Assembly (NCBI GenBank): GCA_964442735.1
Contig: CAYUAP010000009.1
Location: 1 to 64,000, forward strand
Length of the DNA: 64,000 nucleotides
Reading direction: 5' to 3'
From: JAUNBG01 sp964442735
GTDB taxonomy: Bacteria > Planctomycetota > Planctomycetia > Pirellulales > Thermoguttaceae
Below, piece by piece: positions 8,286 through 16,890 of the stretch; position 1 is the first letter of the stretch, and each line of letters starts with the position of its first letter. The position numbers and the translations under genes are program-made. The notes under the pieces were generated by a model. The model ran no database searches, was not told the origin of the DNA, and saw only the letters and a list, made by a program, of their open reading frames with translations.

Positions 8286-9290
8286 TTACGGTAACAGTAA
8301 AACTTCATTACCATTACGACTAGCGAGTGCCCACAAGAGATTCCTATCGGTCATATCAGAAATGAACCGAACCGAACCGCCACACAAGGTAAAGTGAACT
8401 CCCCCGTTATGATGACTTGAAAACGAACCACTACTGTAAAACTGTTTATATAATGATACATTTGCGTCATCCTTGTTTTTGATAACCGAGAGAGGCCATT
8501 CGATATTTTTCGAACTAACGTAAACAATCGCGCCATTATAGGGGTTCGCATAGGCTCCACGAACCCAGGCAAAATACCCTTGATAATCGTTATACGCGAT
8601 TTCACCCAAACCGATTGTATTCGATAAACCATCGATTATACCAGCAAAAGTAACATGACTGTTTTCGTAAAAAACACCATTGTTGGCTTGAGGACCTCCA
8701 CCATAATCACCACCGTTGTTCGCTTTGGTTCGTATGAGTGAATATTCCTTTCCAGAATCTCTTTTTGTCCCAACAGCTCCGGTTATTCCATAATAATGGG
8801 TCGTAAAACAATCGCGCTCCTGATTATAGAGACTCATACTGGAATACAAATTGGAACAGCTCGGACAGTGAAATGCGGAAACCTTCGTTTTCGCAATTGT
8901 TTCGTTTCCGATATATCCTTCTTCCCCCTCGTTTTCTTTATAGGGATTGGAGAAGTCGATATTACGAAAAATATTGATCTGTTCCATAAAAGGAAGAACG
9001 CGAACAAGTATACCCAATCCCTGACTTTTATCATTTTTAAAATTCAAAAAGGCTTCGGGAGGTAAAACACCATACACGTCATGATAACCGTGAAATCCGA
9101 GCATCATCTGTTTGAGATTGTTCGAACACTGCATGCGCCGGGCCGCTTCCCGTGCCGCCTGAACCGCCGGCAATAACAACGCGATCAAAATTCCGATAAT
9201 CGCAATAACAACCAGGAGTTCTACAAGCGTAAAGCCACGAAGCAAAACGGATAAACCATTTCGCCTGTGCATATTTCGTCTATTAGACAT
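8286..9290 (-). CDS. DUF1559 pilin-like protein with variant C-terminal motif
   Basis: A 334-residue paralogue of the gene just downstream. The N-terminus has extra basic residues (MSNRRNMHRRNGLSVLLR) before GFTLVELLVVIAIIGILIAL, so the leader is longer than usual. The hydrophobic helix and AAREAARRMQC follow. The C-terminal signature is altered: HNGGVHFTLCGG has Gly-Gly where the family has Asp-Gly. The start is an ATG within a run of AAGAAAGAAGACCT (ribosome site on the minus strand). The pair is probably one operon, with the downstream DUF1559 gene 15 bases away. Its function is presumed pseudopilin-like, as for its neighbour. Confidence 0.88.
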   Translation of the reverse strand: MSNRRNMHRRNGLSVLLRGFTLVELLVVIAIIGILIALLLPAVQAAREAARRMQCSNNLKQMMLGFHGYHDVYGVLPPEAFLNFKNDKSQGLGILVRVLPFMEQINIFRNIDFSNPYKENEGEEGYIGNETIAKTKVSAFHCPSCSNLYSSMSLYNQERDCFTTHYYGITGAVGTKRDSGKEYSLIRTKANNGGDYGGGPQANNGVFYENSHVTFAGIIDGLSNTIGLGEIAYNDYQGYFAWVRGAYANPYNGAIVYVSSKNIEWPLSVIKNKDDANVSLYKQFYSSGSFSSHHNGGVHFTLCGGSVRFISDMTDRNLLWALASRNGNEVLLLP

Positions 9291-9360
9291 AGGTCTTCTT
9301 TCTTAAAAGAGACTTTTAATCTTTTAGTAATAAAACGTCAAATTTTAGTAACGTAAAAGA

Positions 9361-10341
9361 TCAAATTAGAAGACGAATTGTGTCAAGCGTCGTGTCGTAA
9401 TAAACGGGCATATCGTTATCGTAACGATAAAATCGGATATGAGGAACGAAGCCCGGTTGAAAATTAAGTACGGAAAAAATTTCTTTTAAACGTTCATAAA
9501 AAAGAATCAATCCAGCCCGCGAATCAGTAAAAAAAGGAAGGGGAAAATCGGGCGAAAATATTCCCAACATTCCAAAAAGGAGTGAAAACATCGTCCAAAA
9601 ACCGGCCTGTGTCATTCGAGTTTGGTACCGTTGGAAACCAGGGGAAAAGGATTCCATTTCTATCGGAGCAAAAAATACAAGACGGTTGAGTGGATTATGA
9701 TATTGTGAATATTCCGCATTTTTCGAATCGTTTGTCAATAACAGGAGGTAAAGAGAATTGTTTTCTTCTGAAGAATCGGAACCATCCCATTCTATACTGT
9801 TGAGAAATTCAACAGCAGCGGTCATTGCGGTATCGGACACCGTATCAGACACATTATCAGACTCTGTATCGGACAGAGTATTGGACGATTGTTTAATACT
9901 GGAAAAAGAAGTATTTCTTGTATTGAAATAATCGACTGAAGTCCGGTTTGGGGAGAGATTATTCCGTTCCGATTGTGACAGAGTGATTTCGGATTGCCAA
10001 TTTGGAAAATATCGTTTATATTCCTCCTGATCCGGCGTTATTTCCAAATGAACCAGACCCTCCAGAACCGTCTGAAAAGCCTGCTTGCGTCGTATAGGAT
10101 TCGTTTCGTTCCGATATGTTTTCAACCATTCTTTTGATTCTTTCAAAAGGATATTGCGATAGGATGTACTATCGATTTTTGCATATGTTTGTTTGTCTGT
10201 AGAATTATAATGTCGATAAACAATATCATCGGAATCAGGAAAATAAATCAAACAAATGGCAAATAAAAATAAAGCTGTAATGGCAAATCCAATCGACAGC
10301 CATTGCAGTATTGTTGTTTTTTTATGATGCTTGTTGTTCAT
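9361..10341 (-). CDS. Unknown membrane-anchored protein
   Basis: I do not recognise this 326-residue protein. It has an N-terminal membrane helix at about residues 13-33 (LSIGFAITALFLFAICLIYF), a long polar middle part with a Ser/Asp-rich low-complexity stretch near 160 (SDTESDNVSDTVSDT), and a second hydrophobic segment at about 250-270 (FWTMFSLLFGMLGIF). The polar part would be outside if both segments span the membrane. It lies 70 bases upstream of the DUF1559 pair on the same strand and may be in the same operon, which weakly suggests a role in the same envelope structure. The ATG follows AAAGTTTAATG context with a weak ribosome site. Confidence 0.65.
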   Translation of the reverse strand: MNNKHHKKTTILQWLSIGFAITALFLFAICLIYFPDSDDIVYRHYNSTDKQTYAKIDSTSYRNILLKESKEWLKTYRNETNPIRRKQAFQTVLEGLVHLEITPDQEEYKRYFPNWQSEITLSQSERNNLSPNRTSVDYFNTRNTSFSSIKQSSNTLSDTESDNVSDTVSDTAMTAAVEFLNSIEWDGSDSSEENNSLYLLLLTNDSKNAEYSQYHNPLNRLVFFAPIEMESFSPGFQRYQTRMTQAGFWTMFSLLFGMLGIFSPDFPLPFFTDSRAGLILFYERLKEIFSVLNFQPGFVPHIRFYRYDNDMPVYYDTTLDTIRLLI

Positions 10342-10490
10342 TAAACTTTGTTTTCTTTATTTTCTCAAAACGTTCCATTTTATCATCAGGACAGGAAGTC
10401 GCGGAAAAAAATATCTCGTGATAACCTATCCAATATAGTAAAAGATCTTTTTTTGTCAATGCCCAGGCACTAGAGGTTGCGAACACTTAA

Positions 10491-10648
10491 AAAACGGAGT
10501 TGACTGGAACGCGGACGTCTCGTCCATACTGCCGGGAAAACAGGCGTCTCGCCTGTTTTAATCCCCTGAAAAACGGAGTTGACTGGAACACGGACGTCTC
10601 GTCCGCACTGCCGGGAAAACAGGCGTCTCGCATGTTTTAATCCCCTGA
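10491..10648 (-). repeat. Two tandem 79-bp copies of the two-hairpin element (reverse orientation)
   Basis: Two 79-base units lie head to tail. Each contains AAACGGAGTTGACTGGAA, hairpin B (CGGACGTCTCGTCCG form), ACTGCCGGG, hairpin A (AAAACAGGCGTCTCGCCTG) and AATCCCCTG. The copies differ at only a few positions, including one arm change (CGCCTG to CGCATG) that weakens hairpin A in the second copy. The order B then A shows the element is reversed relative to 131-281. The remaining spacer (10342-10490, 10649-10734) shows no gene. Confidence 0.85.
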
Positions 10649-10734
10649 ATGAACTCCTAAATGAAAGTGTTGTCTACCACTAGTGTCCTCAATTATAAAG
10701 ATTCGAATACGTTATGGGTGTAAAAACGGTAAAA

Positions 10735-10798
10735 CGACTGTGTAAAATAACGGCTGTGTAAAATAACGACTGTGTAAAATAACGACTGTGTAAAATTT
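10735..10798. repeat. 16-bp unit, four tandem copies
   Basis: The unit CGACTGTGTAAAATAA repeats at 10735, 10751, 10767 and 10783, with one A-to-G change in the second copy. It lies just 3' of the minus-strand ogt gene. Confidence 0.88.
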
Positions 10799-10853
10799 GT
10801 GGGACTATCATGATTTTAGCGGACTCAAGACGAATAAAAGTAAACGGAAGTCA

Positions 10854-11387
10854 CTATAACGATGTTTTTTTGGGGGGGATAAAAAATGAATCCATATCGA
10901 CATGTTCGATTTTCAATAAAGAGATTTTTTTATCTATTCCACCAGCATAGCCCGTCAAACTGCCATTGGAACCGACAACACGGTGACAGGGAATGATAAT
11001 AGATATTTTATTGTGGCCAACAGCGCCGCCAATCGCCTGTGCCGACATTTTTGCAAGGCCTTTTTCTTTTGCAAGGAGTACGGCAATCTCGCCATAGGTT
11101 ATTGTTTTTCCATATGGAATTTGTTGCAAGATATTCCAGACAGACCGTTGAAACGGTGTACCTGTCAGGTGAATAGGGGGCATAAAATCAGGTTCTCTAC
11201 CAGTAAAATAAATATCCAGCCAACGCTGTGTGTCTTTGAATACGGGAAGTTTGTCTTCCCGACATTTGGGGACAAGGTTTTCCGGTATGTATTTCTCCCT
11301 GACAAACCAGAGTCCGGTCAATCCCTCGACATCTGCGCCTAACAAAATACTACCCAATGGGGAATTATAAAGTGTTATATACTGCAT
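10854..11387 (-). CDS. ogt: Methylated-DNA--protein-cysteine S-methyltransferase
   Basis: This suicidal DNA repair protein moves the methyl group of O6-methylguanine to its own cysteine. The protein has 177 residues, usual for the Ogt/MGMT class. An N-terminal ribonuclease-H-like part covers residues 1-75. The DNA-binding part at about 76-170 has TPFQRSVWNILQQIPYG and the active-site motif IIPCHRVVG with acceptor Cys134. Gly-Tyr-Ala-Gly-Gly follows, as in the family. It is a single gene with no operon partner; a 74-codon open stretch just upstream on the same strand looks noncoding. The symbol is used in the general sense of the family. Confidence 0.93.
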   Translation of the reverse strand: MQYITLYNSPLGSILLGADVEGLTGLWFVREKYIPENLVPKCREDKLPVFKDTQRWLDIYFTGREPDFMPPIHLTGTPFQRSVWNILQQIPYGKTITYGEIAVLLAKEKGLAKMSAQAIGGAVGHNKISIIIPCHRVVGSNGSLTGYAGGIDKKISLLKIEHVDMDSFFIPPKKTSL

Positions 11388-12118
11388 GAATATTCCTCCA
11401 GGTTATCCTTCGATTGATCTTTTGTCATTACGACACTCGTATTTTCCTTGATATTTTCCTTGATATTTTCCATGATTGATCTCAAGCCTCCACTGTCCCC
11501 ATTTTTGGTTCGGAAGTAATGTTTGTGAAATTTATTTTGAAAAAAGGAAACTCCGTGTGTTATTGTTTGAGTCATAACAAACAGTTGGAAGTAAATCATT
11601 GAATTTATGCGTCTATTCTAACAATAATCCTGTATTCTAACAATAGTTCTGTATTATGTAATAGTCTGTATTACGTAATAGTTCGGGTAATAGACAAGTG
11701 TCAATTGTAATAGTTTCAAAAATATATTATCAGAACGATAATGATAGGTTCTATCACCAAGATTATGGATTTATATAAATTATGGATTCATGTAAAGGGT
11801 GAAAATTTCAGGGCATACGTCAAATTTATAATGACTCGGGGAAAACTTGTTCGAGCAAACTTTAGTCGTTTAAGAATTGGGAAAGTATAGAAGTTATACT
11901 TTGTAAAGGAAAATGTGGTAATTGGAGGGACATTTTATTTAAATGGACTCTTTAGATACTTCATTGGACCAATAAAAAAATAATTATCACAATTTTTTTA
12001 TTTTGACTATTGCAAAAAAGATTATATTTGAGTAAAATATTAAAGTAGCAATCTGTGTCTATTGTTGTTTCAAAAATGTTTTAATTACATATTATGTAAC
12101 TAAAAAAGGAGAAAACTT
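11388..12118. other. Long AT-rich spacer without a convincing gene
   Basis: Only short repeated words are seen: CTTGATATTTTC twice near 11450, and at 11615-11700 a drifting unit related to TCTGTATTACGTAATAGT. A promoter for the next gene is proposed at 12010-12038. No RNA gene signature was found. Confidence 0.5.
12010..12038 (+). promoter_or_regulatory. Candidate sigma-70-type promoter for the Bax-inhibitor-like gene
   Basis: TTGCAA at 12010-12015 and TAAAAT at 12033-12038 are separated by 17 bases. They lie about 80 bases upstream of the start codon. This is a match by eye only. Confidence 0.45.
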
Positions 12119-12862
12119 ATGGAGTATTATGATAATAACAGAACGGATAACCAGGAAACGGGATTTGACGAGGCTATTCCGGTTATTCAGGCTGATTCCA
12201 ATTCCAGAATTCAATTTCTAGTAAAGACCTATCTGCATTTAATTGGTGCGGTTGTGGCGTTTATTTGTATTGAGTCGGTTGTTATTTCCATGTTTAAGGA
12301 GTCCTTGATTTCAATAATGCAATCGAATCCGCGGGGAATGTCGATTGTCTTAATTATATTGTGTTTTGCAGGTCCTTTCCTTGGAAATATGATTATCAAT
12401 TCTTCTAAATCGATTGTTGGTCATTATGTGGCGTTGGCTTTTTATGTACTGATGTATGTCTGTCTGTTTATTCCGATTTTAACCTATGCGTTAGTATTTG
12501 CCCCGGGTGGAGCGGCGATTGTAGGACAGGCGGCTGGAGTTACTGTGGTTTTATTTGCTTTTCTGACGGTGACTGTTTTTGTAACCGGTAAAGATTTTTC
12601 GTTTTTACGTGCCTTCCTGGTTTTTGCTTCTCTAGCCGCGATTGGACTGATTGTTGCCAGTTTGATTTTTGGATTCCAATTGGGCTTGATATTTACCTAT
12701 TTCATGATCGCGCTGGCCTGCTGTTATATTTTGTATGACACTTCCAATGTTATGCTTCATTATCCGGTTCAGGGCTACGTTATCGCCTCTGTGGAACTGT
12801 TTGCGTCGGTTATGATGCTGTTCTTCTATATTTTGCGCTTGTTCCTGTCGCGAGATAATTAG
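12119..12862 (+). CDS. Bax inhibitor-1/YccA-family membrane protein
   Basis: A 247-residue integral membrane protein with about 35 polar N-terminal residues followed by seven hydrophobic segments, starting near FLVKTYLHLIGAVVAFICIE and ending near LFASVMMLFFYILRLFL. The YDTSNVMLHYP stretch before the last helix matches the conserved Asp region of the BI-1/TMBIM family (YbhL/YccA type in bacteria). Members are pH-sensitive calcium-leak or protease-associated membrane proteins; the bacterial role is not settled. The ATG follows AAAAAAGGAGAAAACTT, a very good ribosome site. It is monocistronic, with a hairpin downstream at 12896-12916. Confidence 0.88.
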   Translation: MEYYDNNRTDNQETGFDEAIPVIQADSNSRIQFLVKTYLHLIGAVVAFICIESVVISMFKESLISIMQSNPRGMSIVLIILCFAGPFLGNMIINSSKSIVGHYVALAFYVLMYVCLFIPILTYALVFAPGGAAIVGQAAGVTVVLFAFLTVTVFVTGKDFSFLRAFLVFASLAAIGLIVASLIFGFQLGLIFTYFMIALACCYILYDTSNVMLHYPVQGYVIASVELFASVMMLFFYILRLFLSRDN

Positions 12863-12895
12863 TGGAAACGTGTAAACATTTGTATTTTGTCTGGA

Positions 12896-12916
12896 ATGCG
12901 GATATTGTATCCGCAT
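12896..12916 (+). terminator. Hairpin downstream of the Bax-inhibitor-like gene
   Basis: Arms ATGCGGATA and TATCCGCAT with a three-base loop (TTG) lie 34 bases after the stop codon. No U-tract follows (CCTGTCAAAAAA), so it may be a 3' end stabiliser and not a true intrinsic terminator. It also resembles hairpin B of the interspersed element. Confidence 0.4.
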
Positions 12917-12972
12917 CCTGTCAAAAAAGAGTTTCCCTCTGTTATGACTTGAACATGGTAACGGTTATTATT

Positions 12973-13014
12973 CTTTATTGAGTATCTGGATCTTTATTGA
13001 GTATCTGGATCTTT
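12973..13014. repeat. 19-bp unit, two tandem copies, upstream of ligA
   Basis: CTTTATTGAGTATCTGGAT occurs at 12973 and 12992 and is followed by a partial third copy. It lies about 55 bases upstream of the ligA start. Confidence 0.85.
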
Positions 13015-13067
13015 AAATCCGTAAACCGATGGAAGTATAATTTTGCAATATTCAAGAGGAGTTCTTT

Positions 13068-15140
13068 ATGTTAGATGCCGCAGATCGCATCGCGGAACTT
13101 GTCGATAAAATTAAGTATTATAATCAAAAGTATTATGTAGAGCACCTTTCCGAGATACCGGATCACGAATATGATCATCTAATGACGGTACTCAAGAGTC
13201 TTGAGGCGGATCATCCGGATCTAATACGATCTGATTCACCAACGCAGCATATTGGCGAGACGGTTTCCGATACGGGCAAGCATATTCCGCATCGTGAAAG
13301 AATGTTATCGATAGACAATGTATATTCGGAGTCCGAAATATTTACCTGGGGAGATCGGGTCCGGAAGAAGATACCGAACGAGAAGATCGAATGGGTCTGC
13401 GAACTTAAAATAGATGGAATTGCGGCGTCACTACTCTATGAAAACGGGGAATTTCGTCAGGCTTTGACTCGTGGTGACGGTGTATATGGTGATGATATTA
13501 CTCCGGCAGTTCAGTTACTGGTCGATATTCCGAAGAAGCTGGAAGGAATAACCGGCTCGTTGGAGGTTCGAGGTGAAATTTATATGGAGAATTCCGAACT
13601 GGTCCGAATTAACCTGGATCGGGCCAAAAGAGGGGAAGATGCGTTTGCCAATACGCGTAATATAACAGCAGGTACGGTTAAAAATCAAAATCCAACGTCG
13701 ATTGAGGATCGTCATCTCCGTTTTTTTGCGCACAGTACAGGTTCCACGAAGGAATTAACGGCGGACAATCATTTTGAATTCATGGGCCAATTGGAATCGT
13801 TGGGATTTCACACTTCTCCTTTTTTAAAGAAGGTGGACACTTTGGGCGAGGCGGTCACCTTTTGTCGGAATTTTATTCCGGAAATCTATAAATTGGATTT
13901 CGAAATCGACGGTTTTGTTATTAAGGTCAATAATTTTGCACAACGGGAAAAGATAGGAGGAACGCCGAAATATCCCCATTGGGTAATTGCCTATAAATTT
14001 GAGAAGTATGAGGCGCAGACGAAAATACGGGATATAGTAATCCAAGTGGGCAAGACGGGGACGATTACTCCGGTTGCCGAACTTGAACCGGTAGAAATTG
14101 CGGGGACTATTGTCTCCAGGACGAGTTTACACAATGCGGAGGAGATAGCGCGTAAAGATGTTCGAGTGGGAGATACCGTCATTGTAGAGAAGGCGGGCAA
14201 GATTATACCGCATCTTGTTCGGGTCGAGAAGCATCTTCGCGAGAAGGATCTTCCGGTCTTTCGTTTTCCGGAAGTCTGTCCCGGCTGTGGTTCTGAATTA
14301 AAAAAGGATGAAGGAGGTGTTTTTATTCGATGTACCAATATCAATTGTATTGCCCAGTTCCGTGAAAAACTGGAATATTTCGCTTCACGTAACGCTATGA
14401 ATATCGATGGTTTTGGTCCGACTCTGATTGCACAATTAACGACAACGCAAACTCAAGGTCTTTTGACGATGGAACCCTTGGTCCTGTCGTTCGTCGATCT
14501 TTATCGTCTAACGGAAGAAGATATCTGTAATCTGGAGCGCAGGAAAGACAAGTCGGCGAAGAAACTGATTCAGGCGATTCAGGCAAGTAAAACACGTGGT
14601 CCGGCCCGCTTGTTGAACGCTTTATCGATTCGGGGAATCGGCGAGGAGACGTCACGTCTTCTCGTTGGAAAATATCATTCGATCGACCGAATAAAGGAGG
14701 CTGCGATTGGTGAATTAGCCGCGATCCCTTCCATCGGTGAAAAATTAGCCGCAAATATCTACGAATATTTTCATTCGGAGTATGGCCTGAAGACCTTAAT
14801 GGAACTCAAGGCGGAGGGGGTGGTTATGGAACTTTCTGACACTGGGGAAGGGGAGACAGCCATGGAGGAAAAGTCGGGCATCCTGTCCGGATTAAGTATT
14901 TGTGTTACAGGTACTTTAATTCGATGCAAGAGAGACGATTTAAAGGAACGAATTTTAGCGCAAGGAGGACTGTTTACAAGTTCGGTAACCTCGAAGACTA
15001 ATTATTTGGTAGCTTCGGATGTGGAGAAGACGGGTACGAAACTTCAGGCGGCACGGAAGTTGAATATACCTATTTTAACGGAGGAGGAATTTTTTGAAAA
15101 ATTCCCGGAGTTACAAGAGGAAGAAGAGGAAGATAAATGA
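13068..15140 (+). CDS. ligA: NAD-dependent DNA ligase LigA
   Basis: The replicative ligase joins nicks using NAD. The protein has 690 residues, within the usual 650-700. Domains in order are Ia (YYNQKYYVEH near 20), the adenylation domain with CELKIDG and nucleotidyl Lys114, the OB fold, a four-cysteine zinc finger near 405-435 (CPGC ... CTNINC), helix-hairpin-helix motifs at about 500-590, and a C-terminal BRCT domain from about 605 (LSICVTGTL, then ASDVEKTGTKLQAARKLNI). The ATG follows CAAGAGGAGTTCTTT. The stop overlaps the next gene by four bases (ATGA). All catalytic parts look intact. Confidence 0.97.
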   Translation: MLDAADRIAELVDKIKYYNQKYYVEHLSEIPDHEYDHLMTVLKSLEADHPDLIRSDSPTQHIGETVSDTGKHIPHRERMLSIDNVYSESEIFTWGDRVRKKIPNEKIEWVCELKIDGIAASLLYENGEFRQALTRGDGVYGDDITPAVQLLVDIPKKLEGITGSLEVRGEIYMENSELVRINLDRAKRGEDAFANTRNITAGTVKNQNPTSIEDRHLRFFAHSTGSTKELTADNHFEFMGQLESLGFHTSPFLKKVDTLGEAVTFCRNFIPEIYKLDFEIDGFVIKVNNFAQREKIGGTPKYPHWVIAYKFEKYEAQTKIRDIVIQVGKTGTITPVAELEPVEIAGTIVSRTSLHNAEEIARKDVRVGDTVIVEKAGKIIPHLVRVEKHLREKDLPVFRFPEVCPGCGSELKKDEGGVFIRCTNINCIAQFREKLEYFASRNAMNIDGFGPTLIAQLTTTQTQGLLTMEPLVLSFVDLYRLTEEDICNLERRKDKSAKKLIQAIQASKTRGPARLLNALSIRGIGEETSRLLVGKYHSIDRIKEAAIGELAAIPSIGEKLAANIYEYFHSEYGLKTLMELKAEGVVMELSDTGEGETAMEEKSGILSGLSICVTGTLIRCKRDDLKERILAQGGLFTSSVTSKTNYLVASDVEKTGTKLQAARKLNIPILTEEEFFEKFPELQEEEEEDK

Positions 15141-16648
15141 AGCAGATATCAAGACGTGATTTTTTTTATCGGACCATTACCACAGGGGTCGTGGGAATGG
15201 GAGGCGGGTTTATTTCTTCAGTGCGTACTAGCGCGAGGACGCCGGGCCCAAATTCCCGACTGGGAATTATGATTGTCGGTTGTGGCGATCGTGGTTACGA
15301 GCATGTTAAGGGGTATTTAGGTCTGCCTTGTATCAATATTATTGCCGTTAGTGATCCAGACAGCAGGCGTATGGAATCTCTAGCCAATATAATAAAGGGA
15401 CGTCAGGGAACCGCTCCTGCCTGTTTTCGTGACTTCCGTGAAGGGTTATCTTTATCGGGTCTTGATATTGTCAGTTGTGCCGCGCCAAATCATTGGCACG
15501 CTCTCTGTGGTATTCTAGCCATGCAGGCGGGAAAAGACGTCTATCTGGAAAAACCGTTATGTCATACGATACAGGAGGGCAAGGCGTTATTAACCGCCGT
15601 CAGAAAATATGGACGAATTTGTCAGACCGGACTTCAGAACCGTTCCACGCGAGGGACTATTGAGGGACTGAATTTTATTTCACAGGCGAAAATGCCCCCG
15701 ATTAAACTTGTTCGTGCCATCTGTTTCAAACAACGTGCTTCTATTGGGGGGCCAGGTATTTATCCTTTAGCCAAAACAATCGACGTTAATTTATGGTCCG
15801 GACCGGCTCCTCTGGACGATCCCTGTACCCGTTCTCAGTTCCATTTCGACTGGAATTGGCAGAGAAGGTTTGGTGACGGTGAATTGGGAAATCAGGGAGC
15901 CCATCAGATCGATATGGCGCGTATGATTCTTGGGGTCGATGAATTTCCGGAGAGTGTACAGACCTATGGCGGACGATGGATAAACGATTCCGCGAAAAAA
16001 GAAAAGACGGCAGGAATATCCCCATTCAGAGATGCTGGTGATACCGCTAATACAGAAGTTGTAATCTTTCGGTATTCCGGAAATAAAACCTTAATTGTGG
16101 AATTACGCAATCTTCCTTCTGATCGTTATGAAGATATGAAACTTGGGGCGATAGCGTATGGTGCGGATGGCCGAAAGATTGCAATTGTCGAATATGGCCG
16201 AATACAATTTTGTGATCCGGAAGGTTATCCGCGAATGGAGGAACGCGGAGCGGGAAACCATTTTTTCAACTTCATTGAAAGTTGTTATCAGCGTCGTCCG
16301 GAAATTATAAAGGCGGATGTCCGATGTGGATATTTGTCGGCCTGTCTGACGCATTTAGGAAATATCTCCTATTATTTAGGCGAGAATAATAAAATATCGA
16401 TCGAAAATACCCGTAAAATATTGGGGAATATGCCGGATGGTGACGAACAACTTCGGATTTTTGACCGAACCACTTCCCATCTGGAACAAAATGGTATCGA
16501 TCTCAAAAGGACACCTTTATCTATGGGACCTTTATTGAAAATAGATTCCAAAAAAGAGTCGTTTATCGATAATTCTGACGCCTCTCAAATGGAATACTGT
16601 GTACAGCGAAAGGGTTTTGAGATTCCGAATTTGGAGAAGAACAATTAA
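15137..16648 (+). CDS. Tat-exported Gfo/Idh/MocA-family oxidoreductase
   Basis: A 503-residue NAD(P)-binding sugar or cyclitol dehydrogenase-like protein. The N-terminus is a twin-arginine signal (ISRRDFFYR, then VVGMGGGFISSV), common for this family in planctomycetes. The Rossmann fold follows with LGIMIVGCGDRGYEH at about 43-57, and the EKP motif of the family is seen in YLEKPLCHT at about 137. The C-terminal half holds the alpha/beta substrate domain, with NWQRRFGDGELGNQGAHQID containing the usual Asp/His region. The start overlaps the ligA stop by four bases, so translation is probably coupled. The link between ligA and a periplasmic dehydrogenase appears to be positional only. The substrate is unknown. 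Confidence 0.88.
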   Translation: MKQISRRDFFYRTITTGVVGMGGGFISSVRTSARTPGPNSRLGIMIVGCGDRGYEHVKGYLGLPCINIIAVSDPDSRRMESLANIIKGRQGTAPACFRDFREGLSLSGLDIVSCAAPNHWHALCGILAMQAGKDVYLEKPLCHTIQEGKALLTAVRKYGRICQTGLQNRSTRGTIEGLNFISQAKMPPIKLVRAICFKQRASIGGPGIYPLAKTIDVNLWSGPAPLDDPCTRSQFHFDWNWQRRFGDGELGNQGAHQIDMARMILGVDEFPESVQTYGGRWINDSAKKEKTAGISPFRDAGDTANTEVVIFRYSGNKTLIVELRNLPSDRYEDMKLGAIAYGADGRKIAIVEYGRIQFCDPEGYPRMEERGAGNHFFNFIESCYQRRPEIIKADVRCGYLSACLTHLGNISYYLGENNKISIENTRKILGNMPDGDEQLRIFDRTTSHLEQNGIDLKRTPLSMGPLLKIDSKKESFIDNSDASQMEYCVQRKGFEIPNLEKNN

Positions 16649-16890
16649 ATCCACAGTCTAAATATCCACAGTCTAAATATCCACTGTCAAACCGAGGATG
16701 AAGGCGTAGCCGGAATCCCGGTCGCTCCGAACCGTCTTGTCTTAATTGATTACAATCTTAATTGATTATAATCTTCGACCATATTCTTCCCCGGGTTGAA
16801 TTATGTATCTTGATTAATTATATTAGGCAGATTGTTGTTTTCGTACAGTTTTTTATTTTGGTTGCATAATAATTCGGAACAGCTATTTGT
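16649..16890. other. Spacer with two short tandem repeats
   Basis: A 15-base unit CCACAGTCTAAATAT lies at 16651 and 16666, with a third start at 16681. A 16-base unit CTTAATTGATTACAAT lies at 16741 and 16757. Genes on both sides converge here. No intrinsic terminator with a clear U-tract was found. Confidence 0.7.

Noticed and set aside
11375..11599. A 74-codon minus-strand frame upstream of ogt
   Set aside because: It overlaps the ogt start, has no good ribosome site and contains short duplicated DNA words. No recognisable protein.
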